NCBI RefSeq assembly: GCF_015706575.1
Contig: NW_024037053.1
Span: 3,720,001-3,784,000, forward strand
Direction of reading: 5' to 3'
DNA: 64,000 bases
Source of the DNA: Patiria miniata
Taxonomy: Eukaryota; Echinodermata; Asteroidea; Valvatida; Asterinidae
In this document: piece by piece, positions 1-12,804 of the stretch
How the letters are laid out: each line of letters starts with the position of its first letter
How positions within the stretch are numbered: the first letter of the stretch is position 1
The notes under the pieces: generated by a model
What the model saw: the letters and a program-made list of their open reading frames with translations, nothing else
Database searches by the model: none
Told to the model about the DNA's origin: nothing
Made by a program: the position numbers and the translations under genes

Positions 1-3000
1 AAACCGACCCAAACCCTGCAATATATCAAGGTACTGATTTTGTGTACACTCACGAACCCCCTAGTAAATTAAGCATAGTGCCAGCAACTGTACAAAGCAC
101 CTACCCTCCTGACGGCTTCCGCCATTAATGGGGGCCTCCGTGTGTGGACAGTGACCCTGTCACCGGATTTGACTACATTCGGTAGCAAAGAAAGAAGTAT
201 TTGTCCAGCATCTCTGTTGTCATTATGCGAAGAGCGCGTGAGCGCCTTGGCGGCTTCAGAGTGACATTCTCCAAATTTGCTGACTGAACACGCACACACT
301 GTCGAGAATTCCTGATGAGATTCATCGCGCAGCGGGCATTGTGCACTCGGAGACGCTTCTTCAAACATTGAATTTTTTTCATCATCAGCATGTCAGAATG
401 CCACATCAATTTTTTCCTGAAGGGTCAAGTACGGGTGACATTTTGGGGTAAAAGAGTAGTGGAAAAGCAAGAAAACGGAACGAGTAGCGGTTCAGCTGGT
501 GACGTGAGTCAAGCAACACGTAATTACATTGGTGATATCAAACCAGCATGCTAAATTAAAATACATTGTTGCAGATAGCCTCGTTTTCTCATTACAATGG
601 CTATGTTGTTGTTAATTAATTAAACAATTCACTTGTAGCGACACGTAAAACACGCGTTTGCCTGTTCTGACCATACGTGCGTTTCACTGTGGAGACACCA
701 ACAAAACTCCACAAACAAACGCACATGTGAACAATTCGCCATCTTTGGTATCGTTGCATTCAGTAAAGTTAGTACATCAATTTCATCAAGTTTTCATCCG
801 TTTCCATCGTGTTATACTGTACATATTTTCGTCACCGTCGTTAATAAATATCTTCGTCCATTTCGTCTTCGTCAATTGTACATAACTGTTAGTCTTTGTG
901 AGCGTTATTTCTGCCATATTCGGTGAGAATAAAACCCGAACTGTTGTTCGACGGAACGTACGTCTCCGACCAAGTCGTGGTGCACCGCCGTCGGACTATA
1001 CCCCGCTGCAGGCCCTTGATCATCGGGCAGGCGTAGAAATCAGTCATCAGAGGTGAGTCGATGTTGGAAAATAACCATAAATAGCCTACAAACTAAAACA
1101 AACGGAGGTGCATTGTTAACAAAAGAATCTTAACTTGTCATTTTGACAGATGTTGATTCCTCTGACTATTTTATCTCGTGTATTGCCTGTATACCTTGCG
1201 CATTTTGTCGACTAGAGGCATTCACTGCTTGTCAGTGCGATTTAGTCTGGTAACGTAACACATTGGATATTATCAGTGTTGTAATAGATTCCAGGAACAC
1301 GATATAAACACGACCTGTACCTATATAGCTGTATGAGATATACCGAATCTGTGTGTTTCGTGGTATGGTAAAGAATCAAGTCCATCGGCCACCAATTGAG
1401 TTGGGGTATACTTAGACGGTTATTGGTCAGCCCGCGTTGGCCAACATCAACAGACCACACCTCCTGCGCCCTTTAGATAGTCGCTAAGGGTCGTGCAATC
1501 CCGCTCAAAAAAAAAACCTTTCCTTGTGTTTCTCCCTGGAAATGGAATGGGCTCAGAGATTCTACATCATCAGCTGTAAAAGAAGTTGCTCCTCCGTTGT
1601 TTGTCACAAAAGCGGCTCCACTAGGTCTACGGGCTTAGCTTCGGGATATACAGTTATCCTTGCGGTATATCTTAGGATCAAAATTGCTTCTTGCATTTTT
1701 TATTTGGAGATTGGCATCGGACGGCACCACTCTCGTTACCCTGAGAATGCCAATAGCATTTCAAAAGTCTATGTCAATGTTAAAACCGCTGCGGGTGGCG
1801 GAAGGGCGCCCTCTTGCGGCACTGAACGGGGACCTTTTTGATACGACCCCGAGTAACCTTTAAAAAAAAAACCAGTTGGATAGCCCACACACGTTTCTCA
1901 TTCAAAAAGACTATATAACTCATTCAAATGGACTATATACTGTCGTCTCTATCTCGGATCGCTCGGGGAGAAGCAAAGTAGTTGTCCGCGGATGACCCAT
2001 CCCTGAGCCACCTGCTGCATGAGCTGGAGAGATTAACCGCGTCAGAGAAGATAATATGCATCAATTTACCTTTAATGCCTGCAATGTTTTTACGGCGCGT
2101 CAGATTATCAGGCGCTTCGGCAACAGATAAGCTATTCATTTTGAATTCACTCGTGCCTCTTGCTTAGCTCAGCTCGATTTTTCTCTCTGCGTATACACAT
2201 CATCCGTCGTAAATTGGAAAAGCGAGACACAGATTGGTATGAAGCATCTCCACGGAGAATTCACGCGGAATTATGGTTCTTTTTCATCCTCGTACCCACG
2301 ATATCGGGACGCCATAATTAAGCGCTGTTTATGACACATATGACGAGACGCCAAAGAGAACAAACAGCAGCTGCTTGCGGTTAGGCGATCAACAAGAACC
2401 CCAAAATACACGGGTAAGATTTTTCCACATACCATGTCGTGCTAGCCCCGTACCTTGGTATATCTGATTCGCCGCACGGACCCTGGAGTTCCCCCTCTCC
2501 CCCTCAGAACACGTGGTAATTCAACCCCCGGACAATGTATTGGTAGACCCTCGGGGCCCGTAAAGAAGAAGAAGTAGAATAAGAAAATAGAAAAAAAATC
2601 CCGACTCGTTTTAAGCCCCGTCAAACTTCACATGTCGAATTGAGGCTGACGCCTGAGGGCGCACAGTATTGGCAAGGTGTGTGACAGTGAATTATACATG
2701 AGATGTGTGGTGGGGATGGGATGTTTGGTGTGTAATGTTGCAGGATGTGCGTGTACATCGAACCATGTTACTGCTGATTTCAATGGAGTTGATGAAGGAG
2801 ACACCAAACACAGTTCACCGTTTGTTCGTTTCCGTTTGCCGAAAACACTATAAACCAAAGCGTATTTCACCATTGACATTGTGCTGTATTAATAATTATG
2901 ATCACTGATACTTGACTGTACAGTGTATTGTACGAACACTGTCATTCTTTCTTCATAATTTGTCCATAATTTTTAAAGGTGCTTACTTTGACTCAATTAT

Positions 3001-3169
3001 ATGCTATCCTTGCAAAGGTACCACACATTTTTGCTTTTATATATTCTAAATATTTCTCAATGGAATGCATTTTAAAAGGATGTCTTATTTCGGTGGACAG
3101 TTAATGCGGGTATATTTCAAAAACGAAACACTATGATGTCAATGTACAAGATATGCATAAAATTAACGA
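1..3169. other. no gene recognised
   Basis: Unique-looking DNA. A polyadenylation-type AATAAA at about 930 is followed by a GC-richer stretch ending in a good 5' splice-site match, AG|GTGAGT, after 1052; I cannot connect it to an exon. A minus-strand frame of 99 codons at 69-368 ends beside a GGGTAGGT donor-like string but has no recognisable domain. A short imperfect tandem (cattcaaa...gactatata) lies at 1900-1938. Confidence 0.5.
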
Positions 3170-3465
3170 ATGTTGGCATTAAGTATGCATTCGATAAACA
3201 TTGGGGAAAGATCTTTAAACAAAATACCAAATCGTTGTTCAACATATATTTGGTTTCATAATAACTTGAGGATTATTTTTGAGGTAAAGTTAGACCCTAG
3301 ATGTTTGTGTAAATATAAAATATTGTGTCAATATAAAATATATGCATTAAAATAGCATTGGTCTTTTTTGATAAACATTGGAGAAGATGTTAAGAAAATT
3401 AACTGATTGTTCAACAGAATTTTGTCTCCAGCATAACGGATTATTTTATGCGCAAGGTTAGGCCC
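3170..3465. repeat. diverged two-copy direct repeat, period about 177 bp
   Basis: A block starting gataaacattgg at 3193 recurs from 3370. Both copies continue with a gttcaaca motif, then ggattattttt/ggattatttta and ggttaggccct/agttagaccct. Substitutions and small gaps between the copies suggest an old tandem duplication. I see no terminal inverted repeats and no third copy. Confidence 0.6.
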
Positions 3466-3469
3466 TCCG

Positions 3470-5860
3470 ATGATATGTACACGGACATCATCATATGCAG
3501 GCGGGAGGACAGGCACTTAGTTGCATGCCGTATCCATGGAAACGCGGCGGACTCCCGGATTGACATATCCAATTCAATTCCGAGTCTCGACAAACACGGG
3601 ACTTTGTTTGAAAGACCTTGATCTGTTGGTTCAGACCACGACAAGAAATAAAAAAAAACGCAAGGTTGTACAAAAACTAAGGACAAGTCGTATTATGCTG
3701 CCACTTATTCCTATCAAAAAGAGAGAAAAAATAAGAGGAGCGGAATGGAACGATAAGAAAGGGCTTAAAGATGACAGCGTGCACGCGATGGGTGTGCATT
3801 CTTCGCGACTTGTAGCGTGCTATCAGAGATTAGACTGAAGATAGGAGTGTATCCCGCTGCCGATACGCTGCTTAGAAGGAGGCCTTATAACGCCTTGAAG
3901 TGTCGACATTGATGCCTATCTTAGAGTGATGCCCAGCTAAGAAGATCCCAATATATATCCAGTCATGAGTCAGAAATCTGTTTAAAAAAAGAAGGAAAAA
4001 AAACACACACAGTATTTCCATTTTAAAGGCAAGCAAATAATATTATTGAATTTTAAGAAATCTCAATGTACATTTCTTTTAATATCTCTTAAATATCTAT
4101 CATCCTTCTGTCTGTATCATTTCTGTGTTCCTTTTGTCTTTGCTTCAATTAACAAGACCTGTTTATTCGAATCACTGGATTCGATTGTATTCTCTAGAAT
4201 TTCCAAGACACGTCTTTGTTTATTTCTTTGTTCATGTGTTGTGCTTTTTTTTAATTATTATTTCTAGTATGAGCGGCTCATTGTAGTTTAGTTATCCAAA
4301 GTAAAATTAATTGATTAAAGGAAGCATCATCTTACGTGTGCTAACGACAATAGCTAACCTTTAAACAGTGACATGAATACAATATTCCAGAATGTCGATA
4401 TACTGCACACATCTATTCAGATCCTCAGAAATTAAAAATGTAACTTATAAATATAAAAATAACAAAACGGTCAAGTTACTTTCATAATATGACTGTCAGC
4501 AATTTACAGACGGCTCATCCCAGACTCATGTTGTAACTGCGCAACGAAGTGTTAAATAATTGAACTTAGCTGTATAAAATCTTTAATAAAAACACAAACA
4601 GGATTTTTTTTCGCGCCTAAACCAACAGCAGCAAGCAAGCAAGCGAGACATTTTGCTTGCAGCTCACGTGTAATTTTTTGCCTTACCCTTTCCGACCGTA
4701 GTGCCTCGCGACACGGGGAGCTGCGTGTGCGACCGGGCGTGCCTAATGCAACAAATGTTCAATTCAGTCCGCGCGCGGGGCCGCGTGAAATGATTTGTCA
4801 ATTTCCATGTGGATTTGGCGCGCTTTTCCGGCGAGGCGTGTGCGAGTTGACTTCTCTCGTTTAAAGAAAGAAGCGGGATTTTTTTTGGTTTAAATATTAC
4901 TATTCATGGGAGGAACTTGGGAGGCGGACAAACGCTCCATTTGAATGGAAATTGGCTTTTAACGGAAATACAATAAACACCTTGTCTCGGTGCCGCACGC
5001 TACAAACAAAATGGATGCCACGTTGCTCCTGTTCTTGTCAATAAATCATCATAACAACTAAAAGTGTATATTTTGGCAACGTGTAACATAAACTCATTGC
5101 CGACGTTAAATGAAATTCCTAGATGCATTAGGATATGTGGCGTATTCAAAACCTAAAATAACATTTTGCCAAACGTGATACGGGAGCACACAATTCTTAG
5201 TCTCTCTCACGAGACGCAACTTCTTGGTTTGGACAGCGTAGTCTTCAGCCTGTCACTTTATTGTTGTCAATGGAGATCGAATCTCGTCTAGCCTCAGGTT
5301 TTTTTTCCTTACCATGCGCTGAGATTTTTTTTTCATCCGACGCTCCCAGTCAGTTCATATTTCAAACCATCACTTCTCCCATTTCCCCAATTTTCTCCAA
5401 CTATGTATTTTTGTTTCGTTGAAGGCGGTGTGCAATACGATACAAATTACACGACATTACATTTTGATATCGGCAGAGCTGTGAGTGTAATATTATATAT
5501 CTCAGTTAGATCAAATTAGAATATCACAACTGCGACTCCAACAGAAGCAATATACGATCTCACAAGATACAAGAGAAGACTTAAAGATGATGAAACAACA
5601 ATGGATAAATCAAAGAAGAAAAAAAGATGTTGATGCCCATGTCTTATTAAAGAGCTCCAACCTCTCCACTCACCGATAGGTATACTACCTAACTCCATAC
5701 AGAACTGATCCTGACACAGGAGTTGAAAATTACGGGGAATAAAAACTCAAAGCAAACCAAACCTCAAGAACCAAGGTTGCAAATGTTTCTTCCCAAATAA
5801 GTTATGCTCACAAAATTATGGAAGATACCGTCTACTTATTTAAAGGCGAACAAAGCTATT
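3470..5860. other. no gene recognised
   Basis: AT-rich DNA with a GC-richer island at about 4660-4870 (gccgcgtg and gcgcgc strings, and cacgtg at 4667). The island could be regulatory, but no motif combination is decisive. No coding exon is recognisable. Confidence 0.5.
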
Positions 5861-5863
5861 GAA

Positions 5864-6178
5864 ACTAGAAAGCACTCAGAGAGCGCAAACCTCCGCCAAG
5901 GCTAAACAATTCCCCACCATATTGTCAGTACACCCAAAAGAAATACTCGCATAAATGGTGAAAATCCTTTAAAAAAATCCTGGATCCAGAACCAGATCCG
6001 GATCACTCCCAAAATCTAATCGATTTGTACTTGTACCAAGGACCACCCCTAAATTGTTTTTCATGCAAATTCGTCCATAACTTTTTGAGTTATCTTGTTA
6101 ATAGACAAACCAACCAACCAAGCAATCAACCAACCAACCAACAAACTCCCATGAAAACATTACCTCCTAGGCGGAGGT
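5864..6178 (+). mobile_element. MITE-like interspersed repeat, copy 1
   Basis: A non-autonomous element of about 315 bp. It opens with actagaaagcactcag and cctccgcc and closes with ggcggagg, giving short inverted ends. Inside are ggatccagaaccagatccgg, cataactttttgagttatc and a (ccaa)n tract. The same modules in the same order recur at 12510-12804. The cataactttttgagttatc block belongs, from memory, to a repeat family seen in many aquatic animal genomes. There is no coding capacity. The class is uncertain: it could be a DNA-transposon MITE or a tail of a larger element. Confidence 0.75.
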
Positions 6179-7039
6179 CGCAATGGTGACAAGAATCAAA
6201 GGCAGAGTTATAAACCTTATCCGACTTGTTGTTTTATAGTTGCAGATATCAAAATAATTTCGCAGGTATTTTCTGAATATACAAAGATGAAAAGAAAATT
6301 GAATGGCAAAAGGTAATAATAGGGTGCTTATTTAAAAACGGGAAAACACCAAATCTACAACACGATGTAAATGACAGCCACATTGCAAAATTAAAAAAAA
6401 CAATTCTGAAGCAGAATATCGTGTATATTGTCCGGTCAGCATTGAAGGGCCTTTTTTTCATCTCAAGGGGGCAAAAAGGTACGACGTGTAGGAAACTGTA
6501 AAATTCTTGGCAGATTGCTTGTAAAATTGATTTTATAATTAATTTGCTGCACTGGTTACCCGCAGTTGCCGGCGCGCGTCAAGTTATTATCAAGGCAAAA
6601 AAAAGCAGAACATTGCGCAATATATTCAAAGTCGTCGTTGAATATTGCAATCTAAAAATAAAAATTAAATGAAAAAAAAATATGAGTGCTCGGGACTCTT
6701 CTCGTCCTGAAATTAATTGGAAAAAAATGAATTATCATTTTGAAATCTGCATCGTGACGAGACACACGAAGTATTGTTCATAGTCTTGCATAATGTCGAG
6801 CGACTATTTCAAAAACTGTGGCCCTATACATATGCTGAATATACTAATCTCACTGAACAAAATTGAAAAACCTGATTTACAACACAAGTTTGCTCCCAAG
6901 ACTATCGTCGTTCTTGTCAATTATTCCTGTCTGAGGAAAAGAATGCATTATTTCCACACAAACACACAGAAAAGCCGGAAAGACATTTGTACCATGCAAA
7001 GACATATGCGCGGTTGGCCCACTTCAGACTAATACCTCA

Positions 7040-7140
7040 TTATCCTAATTATTCAACACGTGTCGCACCGCGCAGACCTCATAAAGCCCCTTAAGACGCT
7101 AATTAGGATATAAGGACCTCGTCAAATCACTCTAATTAGG
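7040..7140. promoter_or_regulatory. cluster of three TAATTA homeodomain sites with an E-box
   Basis: TAATTA occurs at 7046-7051, 7100-7105 and 7133-7138, each flanked by CC or GG so that all read CTAATTAGG or its near complement. CACGTG lies at 7058-7063. Identical flanks at three sites within 100 bp are suggestive of a homeodomain-bound enhancer; this remains inference. Confidence 0.35.
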
Positions 7141-8473
7141 CCAACTGGCTTCCTGAACTCGCCTGCCGTTTCTCCTCATGTCCTGCTGCGTTTCTCCCGC
7201 TAAACAAGGGGAAATCTCCTTCAAACACAGCCAGAAACAAGCCCAATCCTCAATTATTGAACAGAAGGTTTCCACAGGTAATAGAAAAAGGACAACAGAT
7301 TAGGTCTAGCCGAATTTTTTTTTTATAATGACTTCTTTAAGAAGAAAGAAGAGGAGAAAATACGTCATTATGTCTGCTCCCGAGTGAAACTGGTAATGAA
7401 GGGTTTGGGGAATTCTGTGGGGTTTTTTTTCGGATAATGAGACAACCTTGCAATTTAATGGGTAAAATGATACGAGGGAATGGAACATCCGACCTTTTTT
7501 GGGGAAATAATTACTCGCCCTGGGCTAGGACGGGAGAAACATGAACGAGGGAAGACTTATATCACCATGAGAACATCTTCCATTGCAAGAAGTCAATTTG
7601 GTACGTAATGACTTTATTTGGTATAGTGATTCAAGTAGATGAAATAATATAGTGGGCAAAGAGAGAGAAAAACAAAACAGGGAAAGACGAGGAGGTCAAT
7701 TTAGTTTTTGAAACTAAGGTAAAGTTGCAGGGGTTGGAAAAATATATTCGTCAATGCAAGATGCCAGCATTGTTTAGTTTTATCTTAAATTGGACTGAAG
7801 GATACTTGAAGTCATCTTCAGAAGAAAGAAAAATCCCGCATTGCCATGGAAACGCGGCCATGAACACATGATGACATTTTTTTCTTTTTTCCCGCATTAA
7901 TAGCTGACTATATAAAGCCGTGATGATTTTCTTTCTTTTCCGAGAGTTCCTTGAAGTGACGCCAATGATTTCATTTTATCCAAATAAACTCCCAAAAATG
8001 CAATCTTATGCAAGTGCTTCTAACTTTTCTTCATAATATTATTATGTAACTACCAAAACCGCAACATCTGTTTGAGTGTGACAGGGCGTACACGAGAGAC
8101 ATATCTAAAAAATTTCATTCAAGAATCTTGTTTAAATTCCAATTGTAACAATTTAGAAGATTGTTTATTGGTTTTATTGTTAAACATGATTTCTCTTATT
8201 TTGTTACGTACATTTTAAAAACAATGTTTTTTTGTGTTGTAAAACCAACTGTTTATTGAAATGTTTGTTTTTGTATTTGACACACCTGGCCGATATGCAA
8301 CAACAATTGGGACACAATCTGATGAAACATTTTGTACTTCCTTTGTCGCAAAAAAATGTGAGGAAATACAAATTCATCACCATCCTCATAATGAGTGATC
8401 TTGTCGATGATTTTTGAGAAGGGTAATTTTCTCCGGTGATAGACCGTCGCTCCGTGAATCTGATAACCCCCAG

Positions 8474-8503
<30 letters not shown>
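8474..8503. repeat. poly-C tract of 30 bases
   Basis: An uninterrupted run of 30 C follows ccccag. On the minus strand it yields a run of glycine codons inside a 188-codon open frame (8204-8770). That frame is an artefact of the tract and GC-rich flanks, not a gene. Confidence 0.95.
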
Positions 8504-8504
<1 letters not shown>

Positions 8505-9295
8505 TCCCGGCGAATTTGAGCTCCGTCGGGGGAGAAAAGCCCGTCTTTATGACAGCAAGTACGAGTCACTTGGGCCCGCCATAAACGCCGGTGGATATCG
8601 ACCGCGACAGGGGCTCGCTCAGGTACCCACGCGACACCGGAAAAGTCCGGTCCCGCTGAGCGACGTAAAGTCAATGGCGGACAAAAAGGGATCGATTGAC
8701 GATAGGATTTCCCGTCGCTCCGAACCGGCTCCCATCGGAGGGAGCGCGCGCGGGAACCAGAGACGAGCACAAGCGCGAGAAAGAAAATAAAAAACCGCGG
8801 GAAAAAGTCTTCAGTTTATCAACAGTCACATTTGCAAAGAAATAGCCCCACTCGCCCGCCGTGCTCTCCGGATGAAGAAGATTGACAGAAAGGTATAGTG
8901 TAGAAAGGGGATAGGAAAAAAGTAGCTGTTGCCAAATCGTTTCTGACCTTTCTCTGGTGATTGTTAAGGTCTATATTTTGCCTGAAAAATAACAGTGCTT
9001 CGATTCCTACTTTCAGAATTAGCAGAATTCTTTTTGAATCAACAAAAATTAAGGGCCTAATGTTTCGATCCGAAGCAGGACTTTTCTCACAGGCAAAATG
9101 CATTCATTTTGATTGACTATTTTAACTCATAATTTTGTCGCATTCCAGATTTTGACATAAAAATGCATAACAGCTCTTAATCAGTTATAATTATTCAAGC
9201 TCTTTTATATTTAAGAATATATTAATCTTTAAAACAGTTTAGATTATGATTTTTCTGGAACTAGTCATCAAAGGTTTGAGAGCTGTTTACAACTA

Positions 9296-9322
9296 GCGCA
9301 TGCGCATTGGGACCAATGCAAA
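9296..9322. promoter_or_regulatory. NRF1-type palindrome beside an inverted CCAAT pair
   Basis: GCGCATGCGC at 9296-9305 is the full NRF1 consensus palindrome. It runs straight into ATTGGGACCAAT, two CCAAT boxes in inverted orientation. This combination is typical of housekeeping, often bidirectional, animal promoters. No exon on either side is recognisable. Confidence 0.35.
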
Positions 9323-10934
9323 AACAAAGATGGAGAAAAAAATGAGTTAAAAAAAACAGAATTGGGTTTGGGGAAGTCTGAGTAAGTTATGACAACCTTG
9401 CGAGCCAAGGCAGGCCGGCAGCACGCAGCGGCTGTCACAATAACGACTTGCCCGATTGTCCCGGCTAATTCAGAGTAAATTGAATCGGGGTTTCCGGTCA
9501 AACGGAAAAAATAATGACGATTTCCCGCTTGGGGTGGCCAACGGAACATTCGCCCTTTTTTTAGACGCCAGTTGCAAGTCAGACAAAAAGTTAAATCGGA
9601 CTTGAAGGAAGCTGAAAATGGCAAAGTGCCTTCTCGAATCTGTTGTCAACATCCTCACTTTCCATTTTACGAATTTAAACTCGCGTCAATGCAAACCGAG
9701 TCGAGCTTTGCAGAAACCCCCCTTCCTTCTCAGAAACCACGCCTAAAAATTGACCTCCTTTAATATTCCAAGACCGGAAATTCGATTCTGATTCTTTACT
9801 CAACAATATGAACAAAATATGCACCTTATCCCCACTTCAGCACGAGTTTTGTTTGATGAGACTCTGCCCCCGTTCCTCACCGTTGGGATTGTGTGTAGCC
9901 ACTTTCATTTTCTAGATAGGATTAGGATGACCACATCTTATCATTGTCTACGGCATTTGAAATGGTAATTATGTCCAGTCAAGTCCGGGATCCAATTTAT
10001 TATTCTCGACTCAACAATAGGGAGCACCGATCCCAGCTCATCAATACGGAAAATGGAGCGTTGGATATCCCGGTGGAACTAGGGCGAAAATTGCCAATTC
10101 ACTGGCAGGAAATACAACCCAATTTCTGATATTAAAACCAAGAATACATACTGCAATTACATTTGCACAATTAACACATATAGTAGGCTTATATGGGTCA
10201 GAAACCTTTCCGAAGTACACCGTAAACAAAAAAATAAACCTTTGTAAAAAAAGAAAAAACGAACAAAAACACAATCAAACATGAAGTTTTTAAATGAAGA
10301 TTTTAATGTGTTTCGATAAGTATACAAGCCACACACGAGATTATCTATACTAAGCTATGTTCTTTGTATCACATTTTGAGAGTACGGGAAATAAATGTTT
10401 TGAATTGATTTTTTTCAAACTTCAGTAAGATAAAATATTAAAATAGTCAAATTTTACTCCCAGTAGATAACCTGATATACATGTATACTATGGTTGAAAC
10501 TCTACGATGAATGTAAATCGTAAAGCTGAAACGGCTAGACATTTGATCAGTTCTGAAGAACTATAAAGAAATCAGTATTTATCATCAGTGTTTTCTTTAA
10601 TGGTATAATGTTTGGATTTTAAAAAAGAAGACATTGTAAATCAATACCCGCTGTTTCAGAAATATCGTATTAGATATCCCCTGCCTTCTTTTGACCACCA
10701 TGTATAATAGCTTTTCATAAATGTCTCCTTTATGTATGAAACAAAAATTGATCTGGATTTATCAAATAACAAAAGTAAACCCATGCACTAGTTTACAAAA
10801 ACAAATGCTTCCATGATAACATTCAACGTTCAACATCACATAATAAATATTAAAAGCTTTTATCGGCGGGCCGGCAAGCAACCTGATACCTATAAAGTCT
10901 CTTTTTTTATTTTAATCTTTAATGTATTCAACAG

Positions 10935-11064
10935 CACGCTAAAACATGTTGACAATGTCCAGGACATGTCTCTAAACGTTGTACCAGAGCGCTGTGCCTA
11001 CTTCAGGCGTCACTCTTCATGATTATATATGCTGCTTTCTCTATAATTGTCAGATCATCTCGAA
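10935..11064 (+). repeat. unclassified duplicated block, copy 1
   Basis: About 130 bp beginning near cacgctaaaacatg and ending cagatcatctcg recurs at 13826-13945 in the same orientation. Shared segments include catgttgacaatgt, tctaaacgt/gctaaacgt, caggcgtcactcttcat and attgtcagatcatctcg. The flanks are unrelated, and no terminal inverted repeats, target duplications or A-tail are visible. Confidence 0.65.
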
Positions 11065-12124
11065 ATTTTCTCAAGATTCTTATATATTCATTTCTCAATA
11101 AATATTTACGTTCCTCCTTCTTCAGAGCCGGCCAGGAGCAACCACCCACGCGGGATTCGCAAACAAATTTTTTAGGTTTTTTTTTTCATTTCCTCATAAT
11201 ACCCCCGCCAAAGCCCCACTAACTACAACTCATCTTGTACCGCCGGAGCTTTTCTGAGAAATCCCCTGAAGAGTCGTTGGACCCGATCTCCTTAGCTCGC
11301 TCGCTCTCTCTCCGTCTAAATTTTACATGCACTTGGCCGTTTAGTAATGGGCTTCGGACTCCTCTTAAAAAAAAAAAAGAAGAAGAAGAAAAAAAGAGGC
11401 ATAAATTGTCCTGGGCCACTCAGAGTGAGATCCATGTAGTAGACTTTGAACCCGAGTACAGTTATACTCCGAGTCTTATTTCCGCTATCCCCATTTATAT
11501 GCCGGAGAGAGCCGTCTTGCGGGGCTTTAAGCCCCATCTGTAAATGAAGATAGATGGTGGACGGGCTTCCGGCGATGGGGCGCTCCGGAGTCAGATTTAG
11601 AGCCTGTATGAGCACCGGCAGACCTAATCGTAAGAGGCTGTTATATGGTGTTTTTTCTACTTCTTCTTCTTTGTACACGTCTTGTCTTTTTTTTTTTGAC
11701 CCTGTGAATCTGTCTTTATAAAATAATTGCCAGCTGCCAGTATCTCAGCTGCTTCGACAATCACCCCAAGAAGAAAAACTCTGACAGCAATTTTTATCTC
11801 CATATTTGACGAGTTCTATTAAAAAAAAAAAAAATGCAGTACATTGGCCGCACTAGGAAATTGTCTAACTTCTGAACAATTTTAAAACACCATAATTACA
11901 GATATTACAAAATCGTATCTATAATAAGATCATTGAGGTTGTTAATTTGAAGTTTCAATGATGTATTTTAACACTCATCTCAATTATTATGTTTTTCTAC
12001 GCTTCGAAATTTGAAAAAAAAAATTGCTGTCTACCTTGCCTATTCCACAGAAACAGAGAAAACTGTATTTTTCTACATTAAACATTCTCACTGATTCCCT
12101 GCATCGATCCACGGACCAGAACTA

Positions 12125-12143
12125 TGACGTCAGAGTGACGTCA
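12125..12143. promoter_or_regulatory. two full CRE (TGACGTCA) sites, 11 bp apart
   Basis: TGACGTCA occurs at 12125-12132 and 12136-12143, so the two palindromes are offset by about one helical turn. Full CREs bind CREB/ATF/bZIP dimers. No transcription unit is apparent next to them. Confidence 0.4.
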
Positions 12144-12509
12144 AGCGTTAAATCGATTGACAATTTTGTCCTGCACAGGGCCGGGTGACCCGAATCTCAA
12201 TATTATATCTGCTGTTATTATTTGGTGATATTTTCACCCGCCTTTTGTGACGTGCCCGCGTCGATATACGGTAAGCATTGCCCGTCTAGAGTTATCAACC
12301 GAAAGGGTATCAAATACTCGCCCTCGCTGCGTGTTTCTATATGTACCGCGTCCTTTCCTCCCGGGAAGAAAAAAAAGAAACGATTTAGACGTCCCAAAAG
12401 GTCAAACTCGATAACTGCCAAGACACCATAGGGCACAGGTCACAATTAGCCAAGAAATAGTGAAGAATTGATTGATGTCAACACCACTGAATTTAAACAG
12501 CATTGAACA

Positions 12510-12804
12510 ACTAGAAAGCACTCAGACAGCGCAAACCTCCGCCAAGGCCAAACAATTCCCCGCCATATTGTCAGTACACCCAAAAGAAATACTCGCATAA
12601 ATGGTGAAGAATCCTTTAAAAAATCCTGGATCCAGACCCAGATCCGGATCACTTCCAAAACCTAATCGATTTGTACTTGCATCAAGGGCCACCCGTAAAA
12701 AAATTGTTCATGCAAATCCGTTCATAACTTTTTGAGTTATCTTGTTAACAGACAAAACAACCAACAAACAAACTAACCAAATCCAATGAAAAGAACCTCC
12801 TTGG
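12510..12804 (+). mobile_element. MITE-like interspersed repeat, copy 2
   Basis: This matches copy 1 (5864-6178) over its whole length: actagaaagcactcag, cctccgcc, ggatccagacccagatccgg, cataactttttgagttatc and a shorter (ccaa)n tract. The 3' end stops at acctccttggc, without the ggcggagg terminus, so it is truncated or diverged at that end. Confidence 0.75.

Noticed and set aside
69-409. Two overlapping minus-strand frames (99 and 78 codons) that look exon-like, with a possible acceptor near 420
   Set aside because: Neither has a recognisable domain, they compete for the same DNA, and nothing adjacent supports splicing.
600-965. Possible LTR: TGTAGCG start, AATAAA near 930
   Set aside because: No matching ...CA terminus or target duplication could be found, unlike the relic at 36475.
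6110-6145. (ccaa)n tract as a microsatellite
   Set aside because: It belongs to the 3' part of the MITE-like repeat, since the 12510 copy has the same tract in the same place.
8204-8770. 188-codon minus-strand open frame, the longest in the window
   Set aside because: It owes its length to a 30-base poly-C tract (poly-glycine) and a GC-rich flank; no domain or splice context.
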